Shown: positions 16,939-26,471, numbered from the stretch's first letter. The stretch: DNA of 41,042 nucleotides from Hansschlegelia zhihuaiae (GCF_004103825.1 NZ_RYFI01000006.1:20584-61625), one strand, 5' to 3'. Notes: generated from the sequence alone by a model not told the origin. Numbers and translations are program-made.

Positions 16939-17206
16939 GGGCTCTCGGCTTCGGGTTCGTGACCGGCCTTAACGGCCGGACTCGCATCAGGGATGAAGCC
17001 GCAGTTTCGCCATGCTCGCTTTACGAAACGCTAACCGAGACTGGCCGCCGCCGCGACCTACGCTTCGTCCCCCGACCTCCGCAAGACGGGCTTCCGCTCG
17101 CGGGCAAGCACGGCTATCAAGGTCGACTGATCTTGACGCCAAGATGGCGCCGCCGACGTCATCCGCCCGACGTTACCCAAGCGCCACAGCCTTGAAGTCC
17201 AACGCC

Positions 17207-18130
17207 ATGACCCAACCGATCTTCCACGGCTCCATCACCGCGCTCGTCACGCCGATGCGCGACGGCAAGCTCGACGAGGCCGCGTTCCGCGGGCTGGTCG
17301 ACTGGCAGATCGCCGAAGGCACGCACGGCCTCGTGCCGGTCGGCACCACGGGCGAAAGCCCGACGCTCAGCCATGACGAACACAATTCCGTGGTCCGCTG
17401 GTGCGTCGAGGAGGCGAGAGGGCGCGTGCCCGTCATCGCCGGCGCGGGCTCGAACTCGACCTCCGAGGCGATCTCGCTCGCCCGTCAGGCCGAGAAGGAC
17501 GGCGCCGACGGCCTGCTCGTCGTGACGCCCTACTACAACAAGCCCACGCAGGACGGGCTCTACGCCCATTTCCGGGCGATCGCCGAGCAGACCTCGCTGC
17601 CGATCCTGATCTACAACATCCCTGGCCGCTCGGTGGTCGACATGTCGGTCGACACCATGGCGAGGCTTTACGAGATCCGGAACATCGTCGGCGTGAAGGA
17701 CGCGACCGCGAACGTCGTCCGCGCGAGCCAGCAGCGCGCCAAGCTCGGGCCGGACTTCATCCAGCTTTCCGGCGAGGACGCGAGCGCGCTCGGCTTCATG
17801 GCGCATGGCGGCCATGGCTGCATCTCGGTCGCGGCGAACGTCGCGCCCGCGCAATGCTCCGCGTTCCAGAAGGCGTGCATGGCTGGCGACTATCGGGCCG
17901 CGCTCGCCTGGCAAGACCGCCTGTTCCCGCTCCACACGGACCTGTTTTGCGAAACCAATCCCGGCCCGGCCAAGGTCGCGCTCGCGATCCTCGGGCGCTG
18001 CTCGGAGGAGATGCGCCTGCCGATGGTGCCGTGCTCCGACGCGACGCGCGCCACGGTCCGCGCCGCGATGGTCCATGCCGGCGTGCTGCCGGCCGAGACG
18101 GGCGCGCCGCGGGTCGTGGCGCGCGCCTGA
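17207..18130 (+). CDS. dapA: 4-hydroxy-tetrahydrodipicolinate synthase DapA
   Basis: Condenses pyruvate with aspartate semialdehyde, the first committed step of lysine and diaminopimelate synthesis. The start at 17207 ([16 protein letters not shown]) gives 307 aa; the open frame back to 17012 is leader sequence. Catalytic features are GTTGES (residues 46-51), [14 protein letters not shown] (109-122) with the shared Tyr119, Tyr136 in ILIYNIPGR with Arg141, and Schiff-base Lys164 in IVGVKDAT. The protein is about 15 residues longer than the E. coli enzyme, mostly at the C-terminus. The 268-bp divergent gap to slt should contain its promoter; I see no clear boxes. It lies 18 bases before smpB. 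Confidence 0.96.
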   Translation: MTQPIFHGSITALVTPMRDGKLDEAAFRGLVDWQIAEGTHGLVPVGTTGESPTLSHDEHNSVVRWCVEEARGRVPVIAGAGSNSTSEAISLARQAEKDGADGLLVVTPYYNKPTQDGLYAHFRAIAEQTSLPILIYNIPGRSVVDMSVDTMARLYEIRNIVGVKDATANVVRASQQRAKLGPDFIQLSGEDASALGFMAHGGHGCISVAANVAPAQCSAFQKACMAGDYRAALAWQDRLFPLHTDLFCETNPGPAKVALAILGRCSEEMRLPMVPCSDATRATVRAAMVHAGVLPAETGAPRVVARA

Positions 18131-18148
18131 CGACCCCATATATCGCCG

Positions 18149-18625
18149 ATGAACGCCAAGGCGCCCAATCCCCGGTTCAAGATCGTCGCGGACAACCGCA
18201 AGGCCCGCCACAATTACGAGATCGGCGAGACCTTCGAGGCAGGCGTCGCGCTGGTCGGCACCGAGGTGAAATCGCTGCGGCAGGGCAAGGCGACGATCGG
18301 TGAGGCCTATGCCGGCGAATACGGCGGCGAGATCTTCCTCTACAACTCGTACATCCCGGAATATCTGCAGGCGAACCGCTTCAACCACGAGGTCCGCCGG
18401 CCTCGGAAGCTGCTGCTGCACCGGAACGAGATCAACAAGCTGACCGGCGCGGTGACCCGCGAGGGCATGACGGTCGTGCCGCTGAAGATCTATTTCGACG
18501 CCCGCGGCCGCGCGAAGGTCGAGATCGCGCTCGCGCGCGGCAAGAAGCTCCACGACAAGCGGCAGGCCGAGAAGGAAAAGAGCTGGAACCGCGACAAGGC
18601 GCGGATCATGCGCGACCGGGGGTGA
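18149..18625 (+). CDS. smpB: SsrA-binding protein SmpB
   Basis: Binds tmRNA and brings it to stalled ribosomes for trans-translation. The 158-aa length is normal. The N-terminal [39 protein letters not shown] and [12 protein letters not shown] blocks form the OB-fold. The C-terminal tail ([20 protein letters not shown]) is basic and should enter the ribosomal mRNA channel. The dapA-smpB order and the 18-base gap are consistent with co-transcription. Confidence 0.97.
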   Translation: MNAKAPNPRFKIVADNRKARHNYEIGETFEAGVALVGTEVKSLRQGKATIGEAYAGEYGGEIFLYNSYIPEYLQANRFNHEVRRPRKLLLHRNEINKLTGAVTREGMTVVPLKIYFDARGRAKVEIALARGKKLHDKRQAEKEKSWNRDKARIMRDRG

Positions 18626-18710
18626 GGGAATCCAGTTGACGTCCGGCTCCAGCGGGAGCGCAATGCGCTCAGGGCGTCCCTAGGCCCGCAATCGACCGCT
18701 GGAGGCGACA

Positions 18711-20132
18711 ATGCGCGTCTTGAGTGAGTCATGCGTCCGCATCGCGATCGTGGCCCTCGGGCTGCTGGGCGCATTCGCCGAACCCGGTCGGGCCAAGGCG
18801 GTCGAGCTCGAGTTCGTCGACAAGAAGGTCTTGCACCGCACCTACTTCGCCGGCGTCCGTGAGCCGGAACAGTTCATTGGCGACCACGACATCGTCGTCG
18901 CGCGCTCGTTCGATGAGCGCTTCACCTATCAGTTTCTGGCGGGCTCGCTAGGCGGCGCGCGCCCCAGCGAGAAGCTCCGGCTCATCCGGTTCTTCGGCGG
19001 GCTGGAGCAGTCCGTCGAGGACTTCCCGGCCTGCGATCCGGACATCGCCGAGACCGGGCGCAACGACCTCGCCGCCGCGAACCTCACCCTGACGGCGGGC
19101 GGCGTGACCGCGACCTATCAGGCGCGCTGTCTGAACGAAAACGGGCTGCACCGCGGCTGGGTCATCGGCTATCTGTCCTGGAACGCATTGAACGGGACTC
19201 TGCGGCGCGGCGTCATCGAGGCCTTCGACGGGCCGAGACGCGACCTCGCTTTCGAATCCTTCGTCCATGACGGGACGCTTTATGTCCTGACCGCCGCCGT
19301 GCGGCTGTTCGATCAGGATGGACGAGTGTTCCTGAGCGCCTTCGAGCTGCCGTCGTTTCGGCAGAAGTGGCAAAGCTGGCTGCCGTTCCGTCTCGAAGCC
19401 GACGAAGCGAGGTCCTTCGCGATCGGCCCGAGGCCGCAGGGCGGCGTCCAGGTCTTCGCGGTCGGCGATTTCGCGCGGCGCATCGACATGGCGCAGATCG
19501 ACGCCGACGGGACGGTCGTGGAGACGAAGCGCGATTTCCGGGTGCGCGTGCCGCCGCCCGACGGCGCCCAGGACCCTGTCCTGTTGCGGTCCGTGACGGC
19601 CGCCGACGTCGCGACCCTCAGGGGCGGCGATCGCGTGCTCGCGGTGCGTCTCCAGCAGACCCCGCGTCGCGACGAGGTGATCCGCGAGGCCTGCCAGCCC
19701 CTGGGCGAGGACGGCCGGTCGCTCGGCCGCGCGACGCCCTATCTCTCGGCGCAGGATCAGGAGGAGTTCTCGTATCAACAGTTCGCGGCGGCCAAGCTCA
19801 GCGTGGACGGGGCGGTCGCGCAGCACATGACGGCGATCCGGATCGGTCCGACGATCGGTGAGCCGCGCCATGACCTGAGGCTTCGCTACATCGAGCTCGA
19901 TTCCGCCTGCGAGATCGTGACGCGCGCCGTGATCGCCGCCGACAATGTCCGGCTTCTCGGCCGAGAGGACGACGCCCTGCGCGGCCCGTTCTACGTCTAT
20001 CCGCGCGACGGCGACCGTCTGCGGGTCGCGGTCCCGACAGAGGGCGTCTCCCGGTCCGAGCTGCTGGAGCTCGAGTTCAGGGTCGTCGGGAAAGAGCAGG
20101 AAATCGCAGCCGATCAGGCGCCGGAGCCTTAG
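18711..20132 (+). CDS. Secreted protein of unknown function
   Basis: A 473-aa protein with an N-terminal signal peptide (hydrophobic residues about 9-22, probable cleavage near GRAKA). I recognise no family. The mature part is rich in predicted beta strands broken by Gly/Asp turns, with repeated stretches of the type LYVLTAAVRLFDQDGRVFLSAFEL and VQVFAVGDFARRIDMAQIDADG, which suggests a propeller-like or beta-sandwich fold; that is inference from pattern only. Cysteines are few and could form disulfides. The gene follows smpB by 85 bases. Its 3' end overlaps the convergent uracil-DNA glycosylase gene by 4 bases, and its codon use looks like the rest of the chromosome. Confidence 0.8.
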   Translation: MRVLSESCVRIAIVALGLLGAFAEPGRAKAVELEFVDKKVLHRTYFAGVREPEQFIGDHDIVVARSFDERFTYQFLAGSLGGARPSEKLRLIRFFGGLEQSVEDFPACDPDIAETGRNDLAAANLTLTAGGVTATYQARCLNENGLHRGWVIGYLSWNALNGTLRRGVIEAFDGPRRDLAFESFVHDGTLYVLTAAVRLFDQDGRVFLSAFELPSFRQKWQSWLPFRLEADEARSFAIGPRPQGGVQVFAVGDFARRIDMAQIDADGTVVETKRDFRVRVPPPDGAQDPVLLRSVTAADVATLRGGDRVLAVRLQQTPRRDEVIREACQPLGEDGRSLGRATPYLSAQDQEEFSYQQFAAAKLSVDGAVAQHMTAIRIGPTIGEPRHDLRLRYIELDSACEIVTRAVIAADNVRLLGREDDALRGPFYVYPRDGDRLRVAVPTEGVSRSELLELEFRVVGKEQEIAADQAPEP

Positions 20133-20779
20133 GTGCCCACGAACGTCCGGATTTCGGCGAACACCGCCTCGAACATCTCGGTCGTCAGCACGCCGGTGTT
20201 CGTGTTGTAGCGGGAGCAGTGGTAGCTGTCGAAGAGCGTCAGCCGTCGTCCCAGCGGATGGCACGCGCCGTGCCCGAAGGGCGCATCCTTGAGCCGGACG
20301 CCGAGGGCGCGGCACAGGCTGTCATGCGCGATGCGGCCGAGCGCGAGCACCGCGGCTCCATCCGACAGCGCTTCAAGTTCCGACGCCAAATATAGCCGGC
20401 AATTGTTGATTTCGGCGCCGTCTGGCTTGTTCTGCGGCGGCACGCAGCGCACCGCGTTGGCGATGCGGGCGTCGACGAGCTCGAGCCCGTCGTCGGGCCG
20501 CTCGTCATAGACGCCGGTCGCGAAGCCGAACTTCAGCAGGGTCGCGTAGAGCAGGTCGCCGGCCCAATCGCCCGTGAAGGGCCGGCCGGTGCGGTTCGCG
20601 CCCTGCAGGCCGGGGGCGAGACCGACGATCAGCAGCCGCGCCGGCGGCCGCCCGAAGGACGGCACCGGCGCGTTGTGCCAGTCGGGATGCTTCGTCCGCT
20701 GCTCCTCCCGGAACGCCACCAGACGCGGACAGCGCTGGCAGTCGCGGGGAGGGGCCTCAGGCGCGGAAACGGTCTCCAC
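20129..20779 (-). CDS. Uracil-DNA glycosylase, family 5 (UDGb type), 4Fe-4S
   Basis: Removes uracil and other deaminated bases from DNA. 216 aa. Motif 1 is GLAPGLQGANRTGRPFTGD (residues 53-71) and motif 2 SYHCSRYNTNTG (185-196), the family-5 pattern; the usual proline after the His is Cys188 here. Four cysteines spaced as in iron-sulfur UDGs are present: Cys14, Cys17, Cys112 and Cys127. The GLAPG motif lacks the polar residue that activates water in families 1 and 4, as expected for family 5. It is separated from the NYN-domain gene upstream by 12 bases, so the two are probably co-transcribed. Confidence 0.92.
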   Translation of the reverse strand: METVSAPEAPPRDCQRCPRLVAFREEQRTKHPDWHNAPVPSFGRPPARLLIVGLAPGLQGANRTGRPFTGDWAGDLLYATLLKFGFATGVYDERPDDGLELVDARIANAVRCVPPQNKPDGAEINNCRLYLASELEALSDGAAVLALGRIAHDSLCRALGVRLKDAPFGHGACHPLGRRLTLFDSYHCSRYNTNTGVLTTEMFEAVFAEIRTFVGT

Positions 20780-20791
20780 GTCGGGCGGTCG

Positions 20792-21379
20792 TCAGGCTTC
20801 CGGCGTGGTGTCGATCGCGGCCTGGCGGCGCGCCTCGCGGGCGGCGCGCTCCGCCGGGTCGCGGCCGATCTTGGCGGCGAGATCGGCGAGGTCGAGGAAA
20901 TGGTCGGCCCGCCGGCGCAGATCGTCGGCGATCATCGCGGGCTGGGTGGTCACGGTCGACACCACAGTCACCCGCACGCCGCGGCGCTGCATCGCGGCGA
21001 CCAGCGGCGTGAAGTCGCCGTCGCCCGAGAACAGCACCATGTGGTCGATGTGTTCGGCCATCTCGAGCGCGTCGATCGCGAGTTCGATGTCGAGATTGCC
21101 CTTCACCTTGCGCCGCCCTTGAGAGTCAGTGAACTCCTTGGTCGGCTTCGTCACCACCGTGTAGCCGTTGTAGTCGAGCCAGTCGATCAGCGGACGGATG
21201 GTCGAGACCTCGAGGTCTTCGACCAGCGCGGTATAGTAATAGGCTCGGATGAGATAGCCGCGGCCCTGAAAATCGCGCAGCAGACGCCGGAAATCGATGT
21301 CGAAGCCGACGCCGCGAGCCGTGGCGTAAAGATTGGCGCCGTCGATGAACAGGCCGAGGCGCTCGTCTGAATAGAACAT
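20792..21379 (-). CDS. NYN domain (LabA/DUF88) protein, putative RNase
   Basis: A PIN-like NYN-domain protein of the LabA/DUF88 group, predicted metal-dependent ribonuclease. The start at 21379 ([18 protein letters not shown]) gives 195 aa; an in-frame extension to 21541 is non-coding leader. The conserved acidic residues are in FIDGANLY, in [14 protein letters not shown] and in [13 protein letters not shown], arranged as in the PIN fold. The tail is Ala/Arg-rich. It diverges from rpoZ with a 195-bp gap that must hold both promoters. The cellular target is unknown. Confidence 0.9.
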   Translation of the reverse strand: MFYSDERLGLFIDGANLYATARGVGFDIDFRRLLRDFQGRGYLIRAYYYTALVEDLEVSTIRPLIDWLDYNGYTVVTKPTKEFTDSQGRRKVKGNLDIELAIDALEMAEHIDHMVLFSGDGDFTPLVAAMQRRGVRVTVVSTVTTQPAMIADDLRRRADHFLDLADLAAKIGRDPAERAAREARRQAAIDTTPEA

Positions 21380-21574
21380 GGAAGAACGATCTCTCTCGCA
21401 AACGGTGGAACAGTCAGGCTGAGGCGCGCCGCGCCGCGTTTCGTCTCCGGCCAAACGACCGAGTTGCGACGACGCTGGGACGCTATCCGACGGTCCTTGC
21501 CACGAGTTCGGTCCCGCGGTAAAGACCGCGTTCGTTCCCAAGACGCTAAACTCTCACAAGCAGCGGAGGCCCCC

Positions 21575-21964
21575 ATGGCCCGCGTCACCGTCGAGGATTG
21601 CATCGACAAGGTCGAGAACCGTTTCGACCTCGTGCTTCTGGCTGGGCACCGCGCCCGGCTGATCTCCTCCGGACAGCCGATCACGATCGATCGCGACAAC
21701 GACAAGAACCCGGTGGTCGCCCTGCGCGAGATCGCCGAGCAGACCGTCGCGCCCGACGACCTGCGCGAGGACCTGATCCATTCGCTCCAGAAATATGTCG
21801 AGGTCGACGAGCCGGAGGCCGAGACCGTTCCGGCGCTCGCCGGCTCTGCGGGTTCCAGCGCCGACGACGGCGACATCGCCTTCGACCGCATGACGGAGGA
21901 AGACCTCCTGCGCGGCCTCGAGGGGCTGGTTCCGCCGGCAGAGACGGACGACGAGGGCGAGTGA
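21575..21964 (+). CDS. rpoZ: RNA polymerase omega subunit RpoZ
   Basis: Small RNA polymerase subunit that helps fold beta' and takes part in ppGpp binding. The start at 21575 follows GGAGG and gives 129 aa. The N-terminal [20 protein letters not shown] and [19 protein letters not shown] blocks are diagnostic. The alphaproteobacterial C-terminal extension is acidic ([20 protein letters not shown]...DDEGE). It is followed by a terminator and then rsh, whose product makes ppGpp; this pairing is conserved widely. Confidence 0.96.
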   Translation: MARVTVEDCIDKVENRFDLVLLAGHRARLISSGQPITIDRDNDKNPVVALREIAEQTVAPDDLREDLIHSLQKYVEVDEPEAETVPALAGSAGSSADDGDIAFDRMTEEDLLRGLEGLVPPAETDDEGE

Positions 21965-21995
21965 CGCCTTCGAACGCAGCGATTCCCGCTCGAGA

Positions 21996-22032
21996 CGCCG
22001 CCGCGGAGACCCCGCGGCGGCGTTTTCGTTTC
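21996..22032 (+). terminator. Rho-independent terminator after rpoZ
   Basis: A perfect 11-bp stem (CGCCGCCGCGG at 21996-22006, CCGCGGCGGCG at 22012-22022) with a 5-base loop, followed by TTTTCGTTT. It lies 31 bases after the rpoZ stop. It implies that rsh has its own promoter in 22033-22137. Confidence 0.88.
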
Positions 22033-22137
22033 GGCGCCGATTTCTTGTGCGGCGCGGAAGAGGCCACGATATCTTGATCGAAGGGCAATCTCCGGTCGCG
22101 TGACCGACGGCCCCGAAAGGATCTCGGCCCCCGACCC

Positions 22138-24348
22138 ATGATGAGGCAGTACGAGCTCGTCGAACGCGTCAAGGCGTACAATCCCCACGCCGACGAGGCG
22201 CTGCTCAACCGCGGCTATGTCTACGCCATGAAGGCCCATGGCGCGCAGCTCAGGGCCTCGGGCGACCCCTATTTCTCGCATCCCCTCGAGGTCGCCGCGA
22301 TCCTCACGGATCTGAGGCTCGACGACGCCACCATCGTGGCGGCGCTGCTGCACGACACGATCGAGGACACCGACGCCACCCGCGCCGAGATCGACGCCCT
22401 GTTCGGCGAGCAGATCGGCCAGCTGGTCGAAGGCCTGACCAAGCTCAAGAAGCTCGACCTCGTCACCAAGGAGGCGGCGCAGGCCGAGAACCTCCGTCGC
22501 CTGCTGCTCGCGATCGCGGCCGACGTCCGCGTGCTGCTGGTCAAGCTCGCCGACCGCCTGCACAACATGCGCACGCTGCATTTTGTGCCCGAGGAGAAGC
22601 GCGGCCGCATCGCGCAGGAGACGCTCGACCTCTACGCGCCGCTCGCCGGCCGCATGGGCATGCAGGCGATGCGCGAGGAGCTCGAGGACGCCGCGTTCCG
22701 CACTCTGTTTCCCGACGCCTACAAGTCGATCACTGGACGGCTGAACCGGCTCGCCTCGCGCAGCGCGCAGTCGATCGAGGAGATCAAGCTCGCCTTCGAA
22801 AAGCGCTTCGAGGCGCAGGGCATCGACGCCCAGGTGAGCGGCCGGGCCAAGAAACCCTATGCCATCTGGCGCAAGATGGAGCGCAAGTCGGTGGCCTTCG
22901 AGCAGCTCTCCGACGTTTTCGGCTTCCGGGTCATCGTGAGCGACGTCCCGAACTGCTACCGGGCGCTGGGCGCGCTGCATTCCGGCTGGCCGGTCGTGCC
23001 GGGGCGCTTCAAGGATTACGTCTCGACCCCGAAGGAGAACGACTACCGGTCGATCCACACCACGATCGTCGGTCCCGGCCACCAGCGCGTCGAACTCCAG
23101 ATCCGCACCGACGCGATGCACCGCTTCGCCGAATACGGCATCGCGGCGCATGCGCTCTACAAGGACGGGCTCGGCGGCGACGTCGAGGCGCTGTCGCGCG
23201 AGAGCCGCGCCTATGGGTGGCTTCGGCGGACGGTGGAGCTCCTCGCCGAAGGCGACAACCCGGAGGAATTCCTCGAGCACACCAAGCTCGAGCTGTTCTC
23301 CGACCAGGTGTTCTGCTTCACGCCGAAGGGAAGGCTGATCGCGCTGCCGCGCGGCGCGACGCCGATCGACTTCGCCTATGCGGTCCACACCAATCTCGGC
23401 AATGAATGCGTGGGCGCGAAGGTCAACGGCCGCACCGAATCGCTCGTCCAGCCGCTGCAGAACGGCGACGAGGTTGAGATCATCCGCTCCGACAAGCAGA
23501 CGCCGCCGGCCGCCTGGGAGGCGATCGTCGTCACCGGCAAGGCGCGGGCGGCGATCCGGAAGGCGACGCGCTCGGCGGTGCGCCAGCAATATGCCGGGCT
23601 CGGCCGCCAGATCGTCCAGCGCGCCTTCGACAGGTCGGGCAAGACCTTCGCGGAGGACAAGCTGCGCGCCTCGCTGCACCGGCTCGCCCGGAGTTCCGTC
23701 GAGGACGTGCTGGCCGCAGTCGGCCGCGGCGAGATGCACTCGCTCGACGTGGTGCGGGCGGTCTATCCGGACGTGAAGGACGACCGGTCGCCGACCGTCG
23801 GCGCCTCGGGTCTCGCCAATGGCTGGTTCGGCCTCGAGCACGCCGGATCGCTGCGCTTCAAGGCGCCGGGCGCCGAGGAGGGCGACGGCGACCGTCCCTC
23901 GATCCCGATTCGGGGCCTGCGCGGAGACCTGCCGGTCCGCTTCGCGCCGGATGGCGGCGCGGTGCCGGGAGACCGGATCGTCGGCATCCTCGATCCGGGG
24001 CAGGGGATCACCATCTACCCGATCCAGTCGCCGGCGCTCAAAGCCTTCGACGACCAGCCTGAACGCTGGCTCGACGTGCGCTGGGACGTCGATTTCGGCC
24101 GCCGCGAGCGGTTTCCGGTCCGCGTCACCGTGACGTCGATCAACGAGCCGGGCTCGCTCGCGTTGATCGCGGGCATCATCTCGAATTACGAGGCGAACAT
24201 CGACGACGTCCGCATGGTCTCGCGCTCGCCGGACTTCCACGACATCGTGTTCGACCTCGGCGTGTTCGACGCCAAGCACCTGGGCGCCATCATCGCGGAT
24301 CTGAGGCAGACGCCGGTCGTCAGCAACGCGGAGCGGGTGAACGGGTAG
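22138..24348 (+). CDS. rsh: Bifunctional (p)ppGpp synthetase/hydrolase Rsh (RelA/SpoT)
   Basis: Makes and degrades (p)ppGpp, the stringent response alarmone. 736 aa, the usual length of the single long Rsh of alphaproteobacteria. The N-terminal HD hydrolase domain has HPLEVAAIL and the HDTIEDTDAT motif near residues 79-88, so hydrolase activity is probably kept. The synthetase domain has FGFRVIVSDVPNCYRALG, DYVSTPKENDYRSIHTT and VELQIRTDAMHRFAEYGIAAH. A TGS domain follows (VFCFTPKGRLIALPRGATPIDFAYAVH), with a C-terminal ACT domain (VTVTSINEPGSLALIAGIIS). Tandem ATGs at 22138 and 22141 could both be used. Confidence 0.96.
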   Translation: MMRQYELVERVKAYNPHADEALLNRGYVYAMKAHGAQLRASGDPYFSHPLEVAAILTDLRLDDATIVAALLHDTIEDTDATRAEIDALFGEQIGQLVEGLTKLKKLDLVTKEAAQAENLRRLLLAIAADVRVLLVKLADRLHNMRTLHFVPEEKRGRIAQETLDLYAPLAGRMGMQAMREELEDAAFRTLFPDAYKSITGRLNRLASRSAQSIEEIKLAFEKRFEAQGIDAQVSGRAKKPYAIWRKMERKSVAFEQLSDVFGFRVIVSDVPNCYRALGALHSGWPVVPGRFKDYVSTPKENDYRSIHTTIVGPGHQRVELQIRTDAMHRFAEYGIAAHALYKDGLGGDVEALSRESRAYGWLRRTVELLAEGDNPEEFLEHTKLELFSDQVFCFTPKGRLIALPRGATPIDFAYAVHTNLGNECVGAKVNGRTESLVQPLQNGDEVEIIRSDKQTPPAAWEAIVVTGKARAAIRKATRSAVRQQYAGLGRQIVQRAFDRSGKTFAEDKLRASLHRLARSSVEDVLAAVGRGEMHSLDVVRAVYPDVKDDRSPTVGASGLANGWFGLEHAGSLRFKAPGAEEGDGDRPSIPIRGLRGDLPVRFAPDGGAVPGDRIVGILDPGQGITIYPIQSPALKAFDDQPERWLDVRWDVDFGRRERFPVRVTVTSINEPGSLALIAGIISNYEANIDDVRMVSRSPDFHDIVFDLGVFDAKHLGAIIADLRQTPVVSNAERVNG

Positions 24349-24370
24349 GATAGAAGAACGGAGGCGTGTC

Positions 24371-24480
24371 GCGTGCTTCGAGACGCGCCTTCGGCGCTCC
24401 TCAGCATGAGGAGCGGGGAGGAAACACAAACGGTCCTCATGCTGAGGAGCCGTCCCCTGGGACGGCGTCTCGAAGCACGC
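24371..24480. repeat. Palindromic repeat (family III) between rsh and pdxJ
   Basis: The left arm at 24371-24412 starts GCGTGCTTCGAGACG and ends CTCAGCATGAGGA; the right arm at 24434-24480 is its inverted copy with a few differences (ends CGTCTCGAAGCACGC). The outer 15 bases pair perfectly. Its sequence differs from families I and II. It almost fills the 155-bp gap between rsh and pdxJ. Confidence 0.88.
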
Positions 24481-24503
24481 AGGCCCTTCGTCTAGGCAGG
24501 TTC

Positions 24504-25259
24504 ATGACCGACATCATCAGACTGGGCGTCAATATCGACCACGTGGCGACCGTGCGGAACGCCCGGGACGCCCTCCATCCCGACCCCGTGGCGATCGCGA
24601 AACTCGCGATCGAGGCCGGCGCGGACGGGATCACCGCGCATCTGCGCGAGGACCGGCGGCACATCCGCGACGAGGACGTCGAGCGGCTGATGGCCGAGAT
24701 CGACCGGCCGCTCAATCTCGAAATGGCCGCGACCGACGAGATGCTGGCGATCGCGCTGAGGCTGAAGCCCCACGCCGCCTGCATCGTCCCGGAGAAGCGC
24801 GAGGAACGGACCACCGAGGGCGGGCTCGACGTCGTCGGCCAGAAGGCGCAGGTCGCGCCGGTGGTGAAGGAGCTGGTCGCGGCGGGGATCAGGGTCTCGC
24901 TGTTCGTCGAGCCCCACGACGAGGCGCTCGAACAGGCGGCGCTGATGGACGCGCCGGTCGTGGAGCTGCACACCGGCTCGTGGTGCGAGGCGCTCGCTTC
25001 CGGCGAGACCGAACGCGCCAAGCGGGAGCTTGACCGGCTGGCGGCGGGCGCGATCCGCGCGGCGAAGCTCGGCCTCGAGGTCCATGCCGGCCACGGGCTC
25101 GACTATGACAGCGCCGAGACGATCTCCCGGCTGCCCGAGCTAGCGGAGCTCAACATCGGCCATTATCTCGTGGGCGAGGCGCTCGCCGTCGGCTTCCCCG
25201 AGACCATCCGGCTGATGAAGGCGGCGATGGCGCGCGGCCGCCGGAGGGTGGCGGCGTGA
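24504..25259 (+). CDS. pdxJ: Pyridoxine 5'-phosphate synthase PdxJ
   Basis: Condenses 1-deoxyxylulose 5-phosphate with 3-amino-2-oxopropyl phosphate to give pyridoxine 5'-phosphate (DXP-dependent vitamin B6 route). The start at 24504 gives 251 aa; the frame upstream runs through the palindromic repeat and is not coding. Diagnostic blocks are [16 protein letters not shown] near the N-terminus, [62 protein letters not shown] and [13 protein letters not shown]. Its stop overlaps the acpS GTG start. Confidence 0.97.
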   Translation: MTDIIRLGVNIDHVATVRNARDALHPDPVAIAKLAIEAGADGITAHLREDRRHIRDEDVERLMAEIDRPLNLEMAATDEMLAIALRLKPHAACIVPEKREERTTEGGLDVVGQKAQVAPVVKELVAAGIRVSLFVEPHDEALEQAALMDAPVVELHTGSWCEALASGETERAKRELDRLAAGAIRAAKLGLEVHAGHGLDYDSAETISRLPELAELNIGHYLVGEALAVGFPETIRLMKAAMARGRRRVAA

Positions 25260-25657
25260 TCCTCGGTCTCGGCAACGACCTCTGCGACATCCGCCGCATC
25301 GAGCGGGCGCTCGAACGCTTCGGCGACCGCTTCCTCGACCGGGTCTTCACCGAGATCGAGCGCAAGCGCGCCTTCGCGAGAGGCGATCCGGCCAACACGC
25401 TCGCCAAGCGCTTCGCGGCCAAGGAGGCCTGCTCCAAGGCGCTCGGCACCGGATTCCGCGCCGGGACCTTCATGCGCGACATGGGCGTCGTGAACCTGCC
25501 CTCCGGCCGCCCCACAATGGCGTTGACCGGCGGCGCCAAGGAGCATCTCGACCGCATGGTCCCGGAAGGCTACGAGGCGCGCATCGACGTGACGCTGACC
25601 GACGAGCCGCCGATGGCCGCGGCCGTGGTCATCATCAGCGTGGTGCTGAAGGCGTGA
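25256..25657 (+). CDS. acpS: Holo-[acyl-carrier-protein] synthase AcpS
   Basis: Transfers 4'-phosphopantetheine from CoA to the acyl carrier protein. 133 aa, starting at a GTG that overlaps the pdxJ stop by 4 bases, so translation is coupled. The metal-binding motif [13 protein letters not shown] near residues 4-16 and the [14 protein letters not shown] block are diagnostic (Asp in NDL, Glu in AAKEA). The C-terminus [20 protein letters not shown] completes the fold. The pdxJ-acpS pair is normally followed by lepB in this bacterial group; here lepB is about 4.1 kb further on. Confidence 0.96.
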   Translation: MILGLGNDLCDIRRIERALERFGDRFLDRVFTEIERKRAFARGDPANTLAKRFAAKEACSKALGTGFRAGTFMRDMGVVNLPSGRPTMALTGGAKEHLDRMVPEGYEARIDVTLTDEPPMAAAVVIISVVLKA

Positions 25658-25709
25658 CGCGGGCGCAGGGGGCCGCGTCGAGCGCCGGGTCGCCGCGAAA
25701 GATCCGACC

Positions 25710-26471
25710 GTGAGGCTGCATCTCCTGTCGGGCGGGCGGCTGCGCATGCGCCGCGACGTCTATTATCTCGACGCCGCCGCCGACGAGACCCTCGAGATGC
25801 CGGTCGTCTGCGGGCTGATCAAGCACCGCCAGGGCGTCGTTCTGTTCGACACCGGCTGTCATCCGGACGCGTCCGTGGACGCCGAGGCGCGGTGGGGCGC
25901 GGCGGCGAAATATTGCGAGCCGATCTTCGAACCGGCGTCAGCGGTCGTCGGGCAGCTCGACGTCGCCGGCCTGTCCGCTGGAGACGTCGACGTCGTCGTC
26001 TGCTCCCACCTCCATTTCGACCATTGCGGCTGCAACGCGTTCTTTCCGCGCGCGACCGTCATCTGCCACGCGCGCGAGCTCGCCGCCGCACGCGCCTCGG
26101 ACGCCGTCGCGATGGGCTATCATCGCAACGACTGGGACGTCGGCGCGCCACCCGTCACGATCGAGGGCCAGCACGACGTCTTCGGCGACGGCCGCGTCAC
26201 GCTGATTCCGGTCCCGGGCCATACGCCGGGATCGATCGCCGCCTGCGTCGCGCTCGACCGGGACGGCCTGTTCGTGCTGGCGTCCGACGCCGCGCCGGTC
26301 TCCGCCTGCCTTGCGCGCCGCTACGCGCCGACGAACACCGTCGACGTCGACGACTGCCTCGCCTCGATCGACGAGATCGCGCGCCTCGCTCAGGCCGGCG
26401 CGACGGTCGTCTGCGGTCACGACGACGCGCAATGGAGGGCCCTGCGCACGGGCGCGGCGTATTACGCCTGA
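25710..26471 (+). CDS. Metallo-beta-lactamase-fold hydrolase, N-acyl homoserine lactonase-like
   Basis: A 253-aa MBL-fold protein most like the quorum-quenching lactonase (AiiA/AttM) subgroup. Two-zinc ligands are visible: HLHFDH at residues 100-105, His in VPGHTPGS, Asp in VLASDAAPV, and His in VVCGHDD near the C-terminus. FDTGCHPDA around 47-54 is also typical of the subgroup. The start is a GTG at 25710 without a strong ribosome site, so the N-terminus is somewhat uncertain. It lies between acpS and an IS element. The substrate (lactone, other ester or thioester) cannot be read from sequence. Confidence 0.85.
   Translation: MRLHLLSGGRLRMRRDVYYLDAAADETLEMPVVCGLIKHRQGVVLFDTGCHPDASVDAEARWGAAAKYCEPIFEPASAVVGQLDVAGLSAGDVDVVVCSHLHFDHCGCNAFFPRATVICHARELAAARASDAVAMGYHRNDWDVGAPPVTIEGQHDVFGDGRVTLIPVPGHTPGSIAACVALDRDGLFVLASDAAPVSACLARRYAPTNTVDVDDCLASIDEIARLAQAGATVVCGHDDAQWRALRTGAAYYA

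Noticed and set aside
14743-16962. 739-codon open frame on + opposite slt
   Set aside because: Arg/Gly/His-rich product without motifs; the minus strand encodes a lytic transglycosylase with signal peptide and catalytic motifs. Long antisense frames are normal at this GC content.
21187-24429. 1080-codon open frame on - opposite rsh
   Set aside because: It spans rsh, rpoZ and part of the NYN gene, has a low-complexity Arg/Asp/Val-rich product, and the real genes with clear motifs occupy the other frames.
24371-24480. Terminator for rsh
   Set aside because: The hairpin is much longer than a terminator, lacks a T-run and looks like a dispersed repeat; it may still affect the mRNA end.
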